DNA from: JAPEKQ01 sp964487295
GTDB lineage: Bacteria > Joyebacterota > Joyebacteria > Joyebacterales > Joyebacteraceae
Direction of reading: 5' to 3'
DNA: 5,059 bases
Assembly: GCA_964487295.1 (NCBI GenBank)
Contig: CAZAQL010000152.1
Location: 1 to 5,059 of the forward strand
Positions 1 to 5,059 of the stretch are shown here, in pieces. The notes under the pieces are model-generated. The model was not told where the DNA came from. It was given only the letters and a program-made list of their open reading frames with translations, and searched no databases. The position numbers and the translations under genes are program-made. The first letter of the stretch is position 1. Each line of letters opens with the position of its first letter.

Positions 1-473
1 AGCGTCGCGCCCAGGACGATCTTCGAGATCTCGTCGTTGCACCAGTCGGCCAGCTCGCGATAGGTCGTCGCGTTGCCCGAGCGCTGGGCCTCGAGCAGCT
101 CGAGCGTGATCGACTCGGGCACGGTGACGCCCGTGTCGTTCTGCAGGCTCTCGACGATCTTGCCCGCCTTGTACTCCTGCACGAACCCGATGACCGCGTT
201 CACGGCGACGATGATGAGCATCACGACCGCGTCACGGTGATTGCCGATGATTAGAGAGACGGCGCCGGCGACGAGCAGGACGATGACGAGCACGTCCTTG
301 AACTGACCGAGGAGGGTCATGAGCTTCGAGACACGGAACTCGCCGGCGAGCTCGTTGGGTCCGTGCTCACGGCGCCGTTTCGCGGCCTCCTCGCGCGAGA
401 GTCCCTTCACGCTCGTCTCGAGCGCCGCGAGCGCCTCCTCGACCGTCATTCTGTAGAAATCGCGGTCCGGCAT
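1..473 (-). CDS. P-type cation-transporting ATPase, N-terminal part (cut by window edge), with an atypical segment after M2
   Basis: This is an open frame of 157 codons running off the left edge. Residues 8-45 match the cation-ATPase N-terminal domain: RMTVEEALAALET, then GLSREEAAKRR and the signature HGPNEL at 37-42. Residues about 58-77 form hydrophobic helix M1 (LVIVLLVAGAVSLIIG). Residues about 80-100 form M2, ending in NAVIGFVQEYKAGKIVESL, which is very like the M2 exit of calcium/magnesium-type (P2/P3) ATPases. In the family an actuator domain with a TGE motif follows, then the phosphorylated DKTGT, but both would fall largely outside the window. Residues 111-157 (QNDTGVTVPESITLELLEAQ onward, then YRELADWCNDEIS) do not look like an actuator domain. 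The two other reading frames do not restore one, so a simple frameshift does not explain it. The start at 473 is preceded by a GGAGAGGA ribosome site. An in-frame ATG at 551 would add 26 residues but lacks a good site. Membrane transport of a cation is inferred from the family; the substrate is unknown. Confidence 0.8.
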   Translation of the reverse strand, partial: MPDRDFYRMTVEEALAALETSVKGLSREEAAKRRREHGPNELAGEFRVSKLMTLLGQFKDVLVIVLLVAGAVSLIIGNHRDAVVMLIIVAVNAVIGFVQEYKAGKIVESLQNDTGVTVPESITLELLEAQRSGNATTYRELADWCNDEISKIVLGAT

Positions 474-482
474 CGTTCGTCG

Positions 483-490
483 TCCTCTCC
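483..490 (-). promoter_or_regulatory. Ribosome binding site of the P-type ATPase gene
   Basis: The minus strand reads GGAGAGGA, ending nine bases before the ATG at 473. This favours 473 over the in-frame upstream ATGs at 551 and 548, which have only a GGGCC stretch in front of them. The spacing is slightly long but acceptable. Confidence 0.6.
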
Positions 491-559
491 CGTGTCCGTG
501 GTGCGCGGCCTCGCCGGCTCCGGAGGCTCGGCGCTCATGCACCGTCATCATGCGCGTGG

Positions 560-592
560 CCCGGCGCGTCTCGGCCGTTGGTTCGCGCCGGG
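560..592 (-). promoter_or_regulatory. Leader hairpin (9-bp perfect stem) in the 5' UTR of the ATPase gene
   Basis: On the minus strand CCCGGCGCG (592-584) and CGCGCCGGG (568-560) are exact reverse complements, separated by a 15-base loop. All nine pairs are G-C. The hairpin begins only a few bases after the start point predicted from the promoter at 602-630, so it would sit at the very 5' end of a leader of about 120 bases. No U-run follows it, so it is not a classic intrinsic terminator. It could stabilise the transcript or be part of a regulatory leader; some Mg2+ transporter genes have such leaders, but no known riboswitch class was recognised. Confidence 0.45.
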
Positions 593-601
593 TCACAGCG
601 A

Positions 602-630
602 TTTCTAGCCTCTCGTGCGCCCGAAGTCAA
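602..630 (-). promoter_or_regulatory. Sigma-70-like promoter for the P-type ATPase gene
   Basis: The minus strand carries TTGACT (630-625; five of six bases match TTGACA), a 17-base spacer and TAGAAA (607-602; four of six match TATAAT). The optimal spacing, and the position in the gap upstream of the ATPase gene, support it. Transcription would begin near 595. It suggests that the ATPase is a separate unit from the lipoprotein gene upstream. Confidence 0.55.
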
Positions 631-640
631 GGCCCGGGCC
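631..640. repeat. 10-bp perfect palindrome abutting the -35 box
   Basis: GGCCCGGGCC reads the same on both strands and directly touches the upstream side of the -35 hexamer at 625-630. The position suits an operator for a dimeric regulator. It is short and made only of G and C in a GC-rich genome, so chance is a serious alternative. Confidence 0.25.
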
Positions 641-701
641 GGGGACGGGACCGGGTCTCGGCTCCGGCGATCCGATGCGTCCGCCGTCCTGCGGTGACGG
701 T
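641..701 (-). other. 3' flank of the DNRLRE gene with a weak hairpin
   Basis: Just after the TGA at 704-702 the minus strand can fold CCGTC (700-696) with GACGG (688-684) around a seven-base loop. There is no following U-run, so it is at best a weak or Rho-assisted end signal. Nothing else is seen in this stretch. Confidence 0.2.
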
Positions 702-1775
702 TCAGTAGGCGTATCGCACGACGAGTCTCGGGCGCCAGTCCTCCTGCTCGTGCTCTCGGGAAGCGAAGGAGAGACGCGTCGCAGTGGGGCTCTCGTCGGT
801 GTCGATGATGATGCCGTGGTTGTCGGCATATCCGCTCAGCCAGTCACTGACGGCTCCGGTCACGTCGATGGCGTAGACCGGCGGGGTGAATGAAACGCCC
901 GCGTAGGTCGCGCCGGCCATGGCGGGGGCGTTCGCCCACGTTACCTCGAACTCCTCCCATACGGCCGCGGCCCGTGACACGACGGTCGGCAACGGGTCCT
1001 CAACTCCTCCCTCCCACGTGTCCGTGAGCCAGAGGGTGCATGCATCGGCAACGGCCGTCTCGGGGATGCCGCTGAGATCGAACGCGATGAGGAAGCGGAA
1101 GTGCCAGGAGGGGCTGTTGAAGAGATCGAGCGTCGGGGTGTATCCGAGATTCGTTGCCGGGATGTCCTCGCGCACGGTCGCGTCGTAGGCGGCCTCGAGC
1201 GTCGCCGTGCCGAGAAGGAGCAGCGTGACGTTGATCTCCTCGTCGTCCTCATCGAGGTAGAGCGGGCTTGAAAAGGTGCGGTAGCCGTTGAGCGAGACGA
1301 TCAGGCGCTCCGCGTCCCGCGGGACGTTCCAGAACTCGTAGGTCCCGTCGACGCCCGTCGTCTTGGTCCGGCCGTCCAGATCGACGAGCGCGCCCTCGAT
1401 CGGTCCCTGTCCGGGCCGCGAGACCACGCCGAACACGTGGGAGACGCCGACCGCCGCGTCCATATGGATGTCGTACCGCGTGACTCCCGCCACGTTCACG
1501 GCGTCTGAGTAGTCGCTGTATCCGCCCGCCTCCGCGTGCAGGGAGCGCCAGCCCTCCGTGACGCCGTCCAGGAGGTAGGACCCGTCGATCCCGGTCTCCG
1601 TCCACACACTCTCGCACTCGACGACGGCTCCCGCCATCGGCTGGAACGTCTCCGCGTCGCGGACGTATCCGTGCAGCGTTCCCGTATCCCTGCTCGTCAG
1701 CGCGCACGTCATCAGAAGCGGCGCGAACAGAACGAGAGAGCCGATGGCCACGAGCCTGAGCCTGCGGCATGCCAT
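702..1775 (-). CDS. Exported (probable lipo)protein with two carboxypeptidase-regulatory-like domains and a DNRLRE domain
   Basis: The product has 357 residues. Residues 1-23 are a signal peptide (RRLRLVAIGSLVLFAPLLMT) followed by Cys24. LMTC is a non-ideal lipobox because of Thr at -1, so signal peptidase I cleavage is also possible. Residues about 31-108 (GTLHGYVRDAETFQPMAGA, then TGIDGSY) and about 112-187 (GVVSRPGQGPIEGALV, then TGVDGTYEFWNVP) are two carboxypeptidase-regulatory-like beta sandwiches. Residues about 189-357 look like a DNRLRE domain: AYDATVREDIPATNLG, LIAFDLSGIP, VTWANAP, IDVTGAVSDWLSG, FASREHEQEDWRPRLVVRY. Such domains occur on large secreted surface proteins and lack catalytic residues, so a binding or structural role at the cell surface is inferred. 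The start is set by a GGAGG site seven bases upstream. The gene lies 105 bp after the protease with no clear promoter of its own, so co-transcription is likely. Confidence 0.85.
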   Translation of the reverse strand: MACRRLRLVAIGSLVLFAPLLMTCALTSRDTGTLHGYVRDAETFQPMAGAVVECESVWTETGIDGSYLLDGVTEGWRSLHAEAGGYSDYSDAVNVAGVTRYDIHMDAAVGVSHVFGVVSRPGQGPIEGALVDLDGRTKTTGVDGTYEFWNVPRDAERLIVSLNGYRTFSSPLYLDEDDEEINVTLLLLGTATLEAAYDATVREDIPATNLGYTPTLDLFNSPSWHFRFLIAFDLSGIPETAVADACTLWLTDTWEGGVEDPLPTVVSRAAAVWEEFEVTWANAPAMAGATYAGVSFTPPVYAIDVTGAVSDWLSGYADNHGIIIDTDESPTATRLSFASREHEQEDWRPRLVVRYAY

Positions 1776-1782
1776 CTTGCAT

Positions 1783-1787
1783 CCTCC
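1783..1787 (-). promoter_or_regulatory. Ribosome binding site of the DNRLRE gene
   Basis: A perfect GGAGG on the minus strand stands seven bases before the ATG at 1775. This selects that start over the out-of-frame ATG at 1782, which immediately abuts the GGAGG. Confidence 0.75.
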
Positions 1788-1821
1788 GGACTGTGCTGTG
1801 CTCCTGCTCGGCTCTATCGGA

Positions 1822-1837
1822 ACCGGGTCGCCCCGGT
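1822..1837 (-). other. Intercistronic hairpin with GCGA tetraloop
   Basis: On the minus strand ACCGGG (1837-1832) and CCCGGT (1827-1822) pair perfectly around GCGA, a GNRA-type loop. It lies between the stop of the protease (1881) and the start of the DNRLRE gene (1775). The following bases are TCCGATAG, not a U-run, so it is unlikely to be a strong terminator. It could be a processing or stability element that sets different levels of the two products. Confidence 0.4.
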
Positions 1838-1880
1838 GTGCGTCGTCGACGCCGGCGCCGCTCGCGGTCCTTCAGCGTCT

Positions 1881-4742
1881 CTATTTGAGAAGCGTCATCT
1901 TGCGGGTCGCAGAGACACCGTCCGCCTCAAGCCGGGCGAAGTAGATGCCGGACGCGAGTCGTCGCCCGTCGCGTCCCGTCCCATCCCACGCGACCTCGTG
2001 CCGGCCGGCCTCGAGCGGCGAGTCCACGAGCGTCGTGACGAGTCTCCCGGAAGCATCGAAGACGCTGAGAGTCACGCGATCCGCCGCGGAGGGCACCGTG
2101 AACGAGATCGTGGTCGCGGGATTGAACGGGTTCGGGTAGTTTGCAGCGACGCCGATCCGGCCGACGACGGGATCGGCGTCGATCCCCGTCTGGCCGTCGA
2201 ACCACTCCAGGATCCGTGCGACGAGCGTTCTCTGGTTGCTGGGGGCGGCGTTCTCCACCTTGACGTCTTCGAAGGGGAAGCTCGTGAAAACGACTCTGTA
2301 CCCGCTTCCCTCCACCCGCAGTCCGCGCTCGATGCCCGAGGACTGGAACACCGGGACAGCCGGTGCGATCGAGACCAGAGCGTCGCTCTCGCTCGGCGGG
2401 AAAGGTCCCGAGAGCAGACCCAGCGACATCCCGTCGGAGATCGGATCTCCGGCAACGCCCCCGACGACGAAGCAGCCGCTGTCGGCGGTCCAGGAGTCGA
2501 CACGGAGATAGTCCTCGATGAAGGCGTTCGACGAGACCCGGCTCGAGAGGTAGTTCATGCTCGAGAGGTAGAGGTTCCCGCCTGCGTCGAGGTAGTCCAT
2601 CAGACGCTGTTCGTCCTCCGAATCCATGCCGGCAGCGTCTCCGTCGGCGGTCGTCCAGAGCACGGCCCAGTGCGACTCGAGCGCCTCGGCGGTCGGGCGT
2701 CCGAGAAGCGAAGTGTCCCAGGTTCTCGCGGCGTACCCCGTATCGGCGAGCGCGCTCTGAAGCAGGGTCTCGTGCGAGCCGCCTCCGTCATCGTCGACGA
2801 GGAGGATGGAGGGGAGGCCGACGAACGTCGCGAACGACTTCGAGGCGAGCACCGCTCCGTCTCCGTGGCTCTCGGCGCTGAGCGTCGAGAGCGCCATCCC
2901 GACCGTCGTCCCGATGGTGTCGGTCATGCGCACGTCGATCGGGAGCGTCTCGCCGGCCGACATCGTGACGTCGCTCGGGAACACCTTCCACGGGCCGCCG
3001 TCGACGCGGTAGTGAACGTTCCACTCACTCTGCGAGACGCCCGGGGGAAGCTCGTCCTGGCTGACGCTGATCGAGACGACGTCCGGGACGGTTCCGTAGT
3101 TGTGCAGCGTCATCGAGTGTATGGCGGCCTCCCCCGGCTCGATCTCGGCCGCGAGAGACGGGGCGAACGACTCGAGCCCGTACGCGACGAGCATGAAGTC
3201 GAACGTCATCATCGGACCTGACGAGCTGATGTCCGTGAAGGACGCTTGTGAGGGCGATCGATCCCACCACTCGGTGTTCGGAGAGCTCGTCGGGCTGCAC
3301 TCCGTGTAGGAGGGCGCGGCGTAGAGGTCTGTTGCATCGCCCGAATTGTTGTTGTTCTCGAGATCCCAGCGGCCGTCCGCCTGCACAAGCGTGACGAGGT
3401 AGTGGAGGTCCGGAAGCTGCTGCTGGTTGCTGTTGTTTCCCTCCGTGTCGACGTGCCAGAGCGCGAGCCCGTGGTCGGGCAGCCCCGCGTCGCGCCCGGA
3501 CTTCTGACGGTTCTCGATCAGGAAGAACTCGTTCGGGTGCCCGACCCGCTGGAAGCGGTACATCATGTTGCCGTCGACGTCGAGCGGGAGATCGACCGTC
3601 GGGTCCCAGAGATCGATGACGTCGGCCCAGCCGGCGTCCAGCTTGAAGTAGGCGCACGGCTCCGCGGGGTTGGTCCCGAAGCACCCTCCGCACATGAGGC
3701 AGAACGCCCCGACGCCCGCGGAGTCGCCGTCGTAGTCATAGAGGTCCGGCCATCCCATCAGCATGTGACCGTTCTCGTGACAGAACGTGCCGAGCGAGAG
3801 TGAGCTCCCGGTATTCGTGATCTGGTAGCGCTCCGTCGTGACGCCGTCGGCGCTCCACTGCAGCCAGCCTGCGTGCGGCCAGAGCCCCTCGGCCCAGGCG
3901 TTCCACGTGTTTCCGGCATAGAAGCAGTTGACGGCGTCGACGACGCCGTCGCCGTCCGCATCGTACTGGCTGAAGTCGAATCCCGACGCTTCGAGAGCGT
4001 CCAGAGCGGCGGCGATAAGCTCCTGAGCGCGCTGACCGTAGGGAATCGTCGGGTTGCAGTAGTAGGACTTCGTCTCGGGTGCGCGGAAGTACGCGGTGGG
4101 AACGTAGTTCGTGTACTCGAGGTTCCCCTCGGAGACGTCATAGAAATAGTCGTAGATGGACCCGTTGTTGCCGTACCCCGAGTATCCCGGCTGGTTGCAG
4201 TAGTCCTCGAAGTTCGATGCCGGGATCGTCGCCGGATCGTCAGAGAAGTCGACCAGCAGCGTGATGCCGACGACCTCGCCCGTCGTCGTGCCGGGCCTGC
4301 CGCCCCGGGGCGGGGATTCGAACGTCGCCAGCTGACGTTCCCGGAAACCGTCCCGTGAGCGCCTTGCCAGCTCCCCCGCGACATCGCCGGGCAGGCGGAT
4401 GTGTCTGGCGAGGCGTCCGGGCGCCCGCTCGCCGGCCGGAACGCCCGTGGAGACGAGGTCCCGTCCGTCCTCAGAGAGCTCGGCGTAGCAGAGGAACCCG
4501 GATGCGGGGTCCCGCGTCACCGTGTAGCCCTCGTGCGTCTCGCCGTGGGCGAAGTACTCATCACCCCAGACATGGATGTCGACCGTCGTGCCGTCAGGCT
4601 GGCGGATCGTGACGGCCTGTCCCTCAAGCGGGGCCGCCGGCGCGAAAGAGGCCGCGCATGTCAGAAGGACCATCGCCAGGGCGGCGGTCGTCGCTGCGAA
4701 GGCCGTGCGTCTCGAGCGGATCTCACGTGCTGCTCGTGTCAT
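1881..4742 (-). CDS. Secreted M6-family zinc metalloprotease with GATase-like and FlgD-like sorting domains
   Basis: The product has 953 residues from the ATG at 4742 (residue numbers from there). Residues 1-36 are a signal peptide: basic n-region with Arg-Arg, hydrophobic TAFAATTAALAMVLL, likely cleavage after APA36. Residues about 40-140 are an N-terminal region typical of M6 proteins (WGDEYFAHGETHEGYTVTRD). The catalytic domain has DADGDGVVDA (261-270, probable Ca2+ loop) and the zinc motif HENGH at 322-326 with Glu323 as the general base. A third ligand candidate is Asp333 in WPDLYD. Met350 marks a Met-turn-like FCLMCGG. FLIENRQKSG and GLALWHVD, also typical of M6 (InhA-like) peptidases, follow at about 407-432. 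After an Ig/NEW3-like stretch (about 520-640), residues 644-848 (PSILLVDDDGG, then LDAGGNLYLSSMNYL) resemble a class I GATase-like/ThuA fold. Residues 868-953 are a FlgD-Ig/T9SS-like sorting module (NYPNPFNPATTISF, ending KMTLLK). It probably degrades extracellular protein. A longer start at 4802 is rejected because it precedes the predicted transcription start. Confidence 0.92.
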   Translation of the reverse strand: MTRAAREIRSRRTAFAATTAALAMVLLTCAASFAPAAPLEGQAVTIRQPDGTTVDIHVWGDEYFAHGETHEGYTVTRDPASGFLCYAELSEDGRDLVSTGVPAGERAPGRLARHIRLPGDVAGELARRSRDGFRERQLATFESPPRGGRPGTTTGEVVGITLLVDFSDDPATIPASNFEDYCNQPGYSGYGNNGSIYDYFYDVSEGNLEYTNYVPTAYFRAPETKSYYCNPTIPYGQRAQELIAAALDALEASGFDFSQYDADGDGVVDAVNCFYAGNTWNAWAEGLWPHAGWLQWSADGVTTERYQITNTGSSLSLGTFCHENGHMLMGWPDLYDYDGDSAGVGAFCLMCGGCFGTNPAEPCAYFKLDAGWADVIDLWDPTVDLPLDVDGNMMYRFQRVGHPNEFFLIENRQKSGRDAGLPDHGLALWHVDTEGNNSNQQQLPDLHYLVTLVQADGRWDLENNNNSGDATDLYAAPSYTECSPTSSPNTEWWDRSPSQASFTDISSSGPMMTFDFMLVAYGLESFAPSLAAEIEPGEAAIHSMTLHNYGTVPDVVSISVSQDELPPGVSQSEWNVHYRVDGGPWKVFPSDVTMSAGETLPIDVRMTDTIGTTVGMALSTLSAESHGDGAVLASKSFATFVGLPSILLVDDDGGGSHETLLQSALADTGYAARTWDTSLLGRPTAEALESHWAVLWTTADGDAAGMDSEDEQRLMDYLDAGGNLYLSSMNYLSSRVSSNAFIEDYLRVDSWTADSGCFVVGGVAGDPISDGMSLGLLSGPFPPSESDALVSIAPAVPVFQSSGIERGLRVEGSGYRVVFTSFPFEDVKVENAAPSNQRTLVARILEWFDGQTGIDADPVVGRIGVAANYPNPFNPATTISFTVPSAADRVTLSVFDASGRLVTTLVDSPLEAGRHEVAWDGTGRDGRRLASGIYFARLEADGVSATRKMTLLK

Positions 4743-4748
4743 GGTGTT

Positions 4749-4753
4749 CTCCC
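4749..4753 (-). promoter_or_regulatory. Ribosome binding site of the M6 protease
   Basis: GGGAG on the minus strand stands six bases before the ATG at 4742. The upstream in-frame ATG at 4802 has no such site and sits three bases past the -10 box. This decides the start and gives a normal signal peptide at the very N-terminus. Confidence 0.75.
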
Positions 4754-4804
4754 GTGGAGCGGCGAAAACGAGCCGGCGATGTGTGCGCAGCTGCCTAACC
4801 ATCC

Positions 4805-4833
4805 ATTATATCACGAGTTAGTGGGAAACGCAA
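4805..4833 (-). promoter_or_regulatory. Sigma-70-like promoter for the protease (and probably the DNRLRE gene)
   Basis: The minus strand shows TTGCGT (4833-4828), a 17-base spacer and a perfect TATAAT (4810-4805) within an AT-rich island of an otherwise GC-rich region. Transcription would begin near 4798, giving a leader of about 56 bases before the ATG at 4742. Confidence 0.7.
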
Positions 4834-4836
4834 AGT

Positions 4837-4956
4837 GGCGGCGTGCCGGGCGGCTCCTTGGGCGGCGTGCCGGGCAGCCTTTGTGGCGGCGTGCCGGGCG
4901 GCTTCTGTGGCGGCGTGCCGGGCGGCGTCTGTGGCGGCGTGCCGAGCGGCTCCTGC
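4837..4956. repeat. Tandem repeat: five copies of a 24-bp GC-rich unit
   Basis: Units start at 4837, 4861, 4885, 4909 and 4933. Each begins GGCGGCGTGCC on the plus strand and continues G(G/A)GC(G/A)GC before a variable six-base end (TCCTTG, CTTTGT, TTCTGT, GTCTGT, TCCTGC). The first 15 bases are identical in units 1-4 and differ by one base in unit 5. A decayed sixth copy (GGCGG, GTGCGGCGG) follows at about 4957-4975. The array fills the gap between the tRNA 3' end and the protease promoter. On the minus strand, the strand transcribed from the tRNA, it is C-rich and nearly free of T, and each unit holds a small CGG/CCG inverted repeat. The period is a multiple of three, so both strands give eight-residue periodic peptides, but no credible gene frame runs through it. 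The bases from 4976 to 5004 show nothing recognisable. Confidence 0.9.
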
Positions 4957-5004
4957 GGCGGATCGTGCGGCGGTCTGGCGTGCAGGCCGTGCAGCGCGCA
5001 TGGC

Positions 5005-5059
5005 TGGTACCCCCGGCAGGACTCGAACCTGCGGCACTCGGTTTAGGAAACCGATGCTC
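5005..5059 (-). tRNA. tRNA-Arg, anticodon CCT (3' part; 5' end outside window)
   Basis: Read on the minus strand from the edge: GAGC (3' side of the D stem), A26, anticodon stem TCGGT/ACCGA around the loop TTCCTAA, hence anticodon CCT at 5047-5045. Then comes a five-base variable loop GTGCC, the T arm GCAGG-TTCGAGT-CCTGC, the acceptor strand CGGGGGT, discriminator A and an encoded CCA ending at 5005. The missing 5' acceptor strand should read ACCCCCG. The CCT anticodon reads the AGG codon. No terminator with a U-run follows; the 24-bp repeat array begins about 50 bases downstream. Confidence 0.93.

Noticed and set aside
1249..1782. Minus-strand open frame starting seven bases before the DNRLRE gene
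   Set aside because: It overlaps in another frame, is Arg-rich without domain pattern, and its ATG directly abuts the GGAGG site that correctly serves the ATG at 1775.
1536..3221. Long plus-strand open frame of 561 codons
   Set aside because: It lies antisense to the M6 protease and the DNRLRE gene, is rich in Arg, Val and Asp as expected for a GC-rich shadow frame, and shows no recognisable domain.
4743..4802. Longer protease start at the ATG at 4802
   Set aside because: This ATG lies three bases past the perfect TATAAT box, before the expected transcription start, has no ribosome site, and would bury the signal peptide behind 20 residues.
4837..4956. CRISPR array
   Set aside because: The repeats are directly contiguous 24-bp units with no unique spacers, and no cas gene is nearby.
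4795..5037. Minus-strand open frame with AARHAAT repeats
   Set aside because: It starts inside the tRNA gene, runs through the tandem repeat and ends across the protease promoter; the periodicity comes from the DNA repeat.
4843..5046. Plus-strand open frame with GGVPGG-type repeats and several Cys, ending in PRQDSNLRHSV
   Set aside because: The end is the familiar artefact of translating the antisense strand of a tRNA. The rest is the 24-bp tandem repeat, and I see no good ribosome site.
5005..5059. tRNA 3' end as an integration (att) site for a mobile element
   Set aside because: I found no second copy of the tRNA 3' end and no integrase or transposase in the window.

Overview
The window is GC-rich (clearly above 60% by eye), with dense antisense shadow ORFs. 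Every gene I can support lies on the minus strand. It looks bacterial: exported proteins with Sec-type signal peptides, a consensus sigma-70-like promoter, and a C-terminal FlgD-type/T9SS-like sorting module (NYPNPFNP motif, end in KMTLLK) on a large M6 protease. High GC, an M6 protease with this tail and a carboxypeptidase-regulatory/DNRLRE surface protein together recall uncultured FCB-like lineages such as Eisenbacteria, Latescibacteria or Krumholzibacteria. That placement is inference from memory, not a search result.

Layout in the direction of transcription (right to left). (1) 5059-5005: 3' part of a tRNA-Arg with anticodon CCT and an encoded CCA; its 5' part lies beyond the window. (2) 4956-4837: five tandem copies of a 24-bp GC-rich unit, non-coding as far as I can tell. 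(3) 4833-4805: a promoter with a perfect TATAAT box; its position shows that the protease starts at 4742, not at the upstream ATG at 4802. (4) 4742-1881: a 953-residue secreted M6-family zinc metalloprotease with a GATase-like domain and a FlgD-like sorting domain. (5) 1880-1776: a 105-bp gap with a small GNRA-loop hairpin and a strong Shine-Dalgarno for the next gene. (6) 1775-702: a 357-residue exported protein, probably a lipoprotein, with two carboxypeptidase-regulatory-like beta domains and a DNRLRE domain. (7) 701-474: an intergenic region with a second sigma-70-like promoter, a palindrome touching its -35 box, and a long leader containing a 9-bp-stem hairpin. (8) 473-1: the N-terminus of a P-type cation ATPase, cut by the window edge.

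The protease and the DNRLRE protein are probably co-transcribed and both exported. One is a protein-degrading enzyme and the other a cell-surface or matrix-binding protein. The ATPase gene has its own promoter and looks like a separate unit.

The most unusual signal is at the left edge. The ATPase reading frame is canonical through transmembrane helices M1 and M2. It then does not continue into the expected actuator domain but into a short helical segment that resembles a winged-helix DNA-binding domain. This could be a new fusion, a divergent ATPase or an assembly chimera, and the missing sequence to the left would decide.
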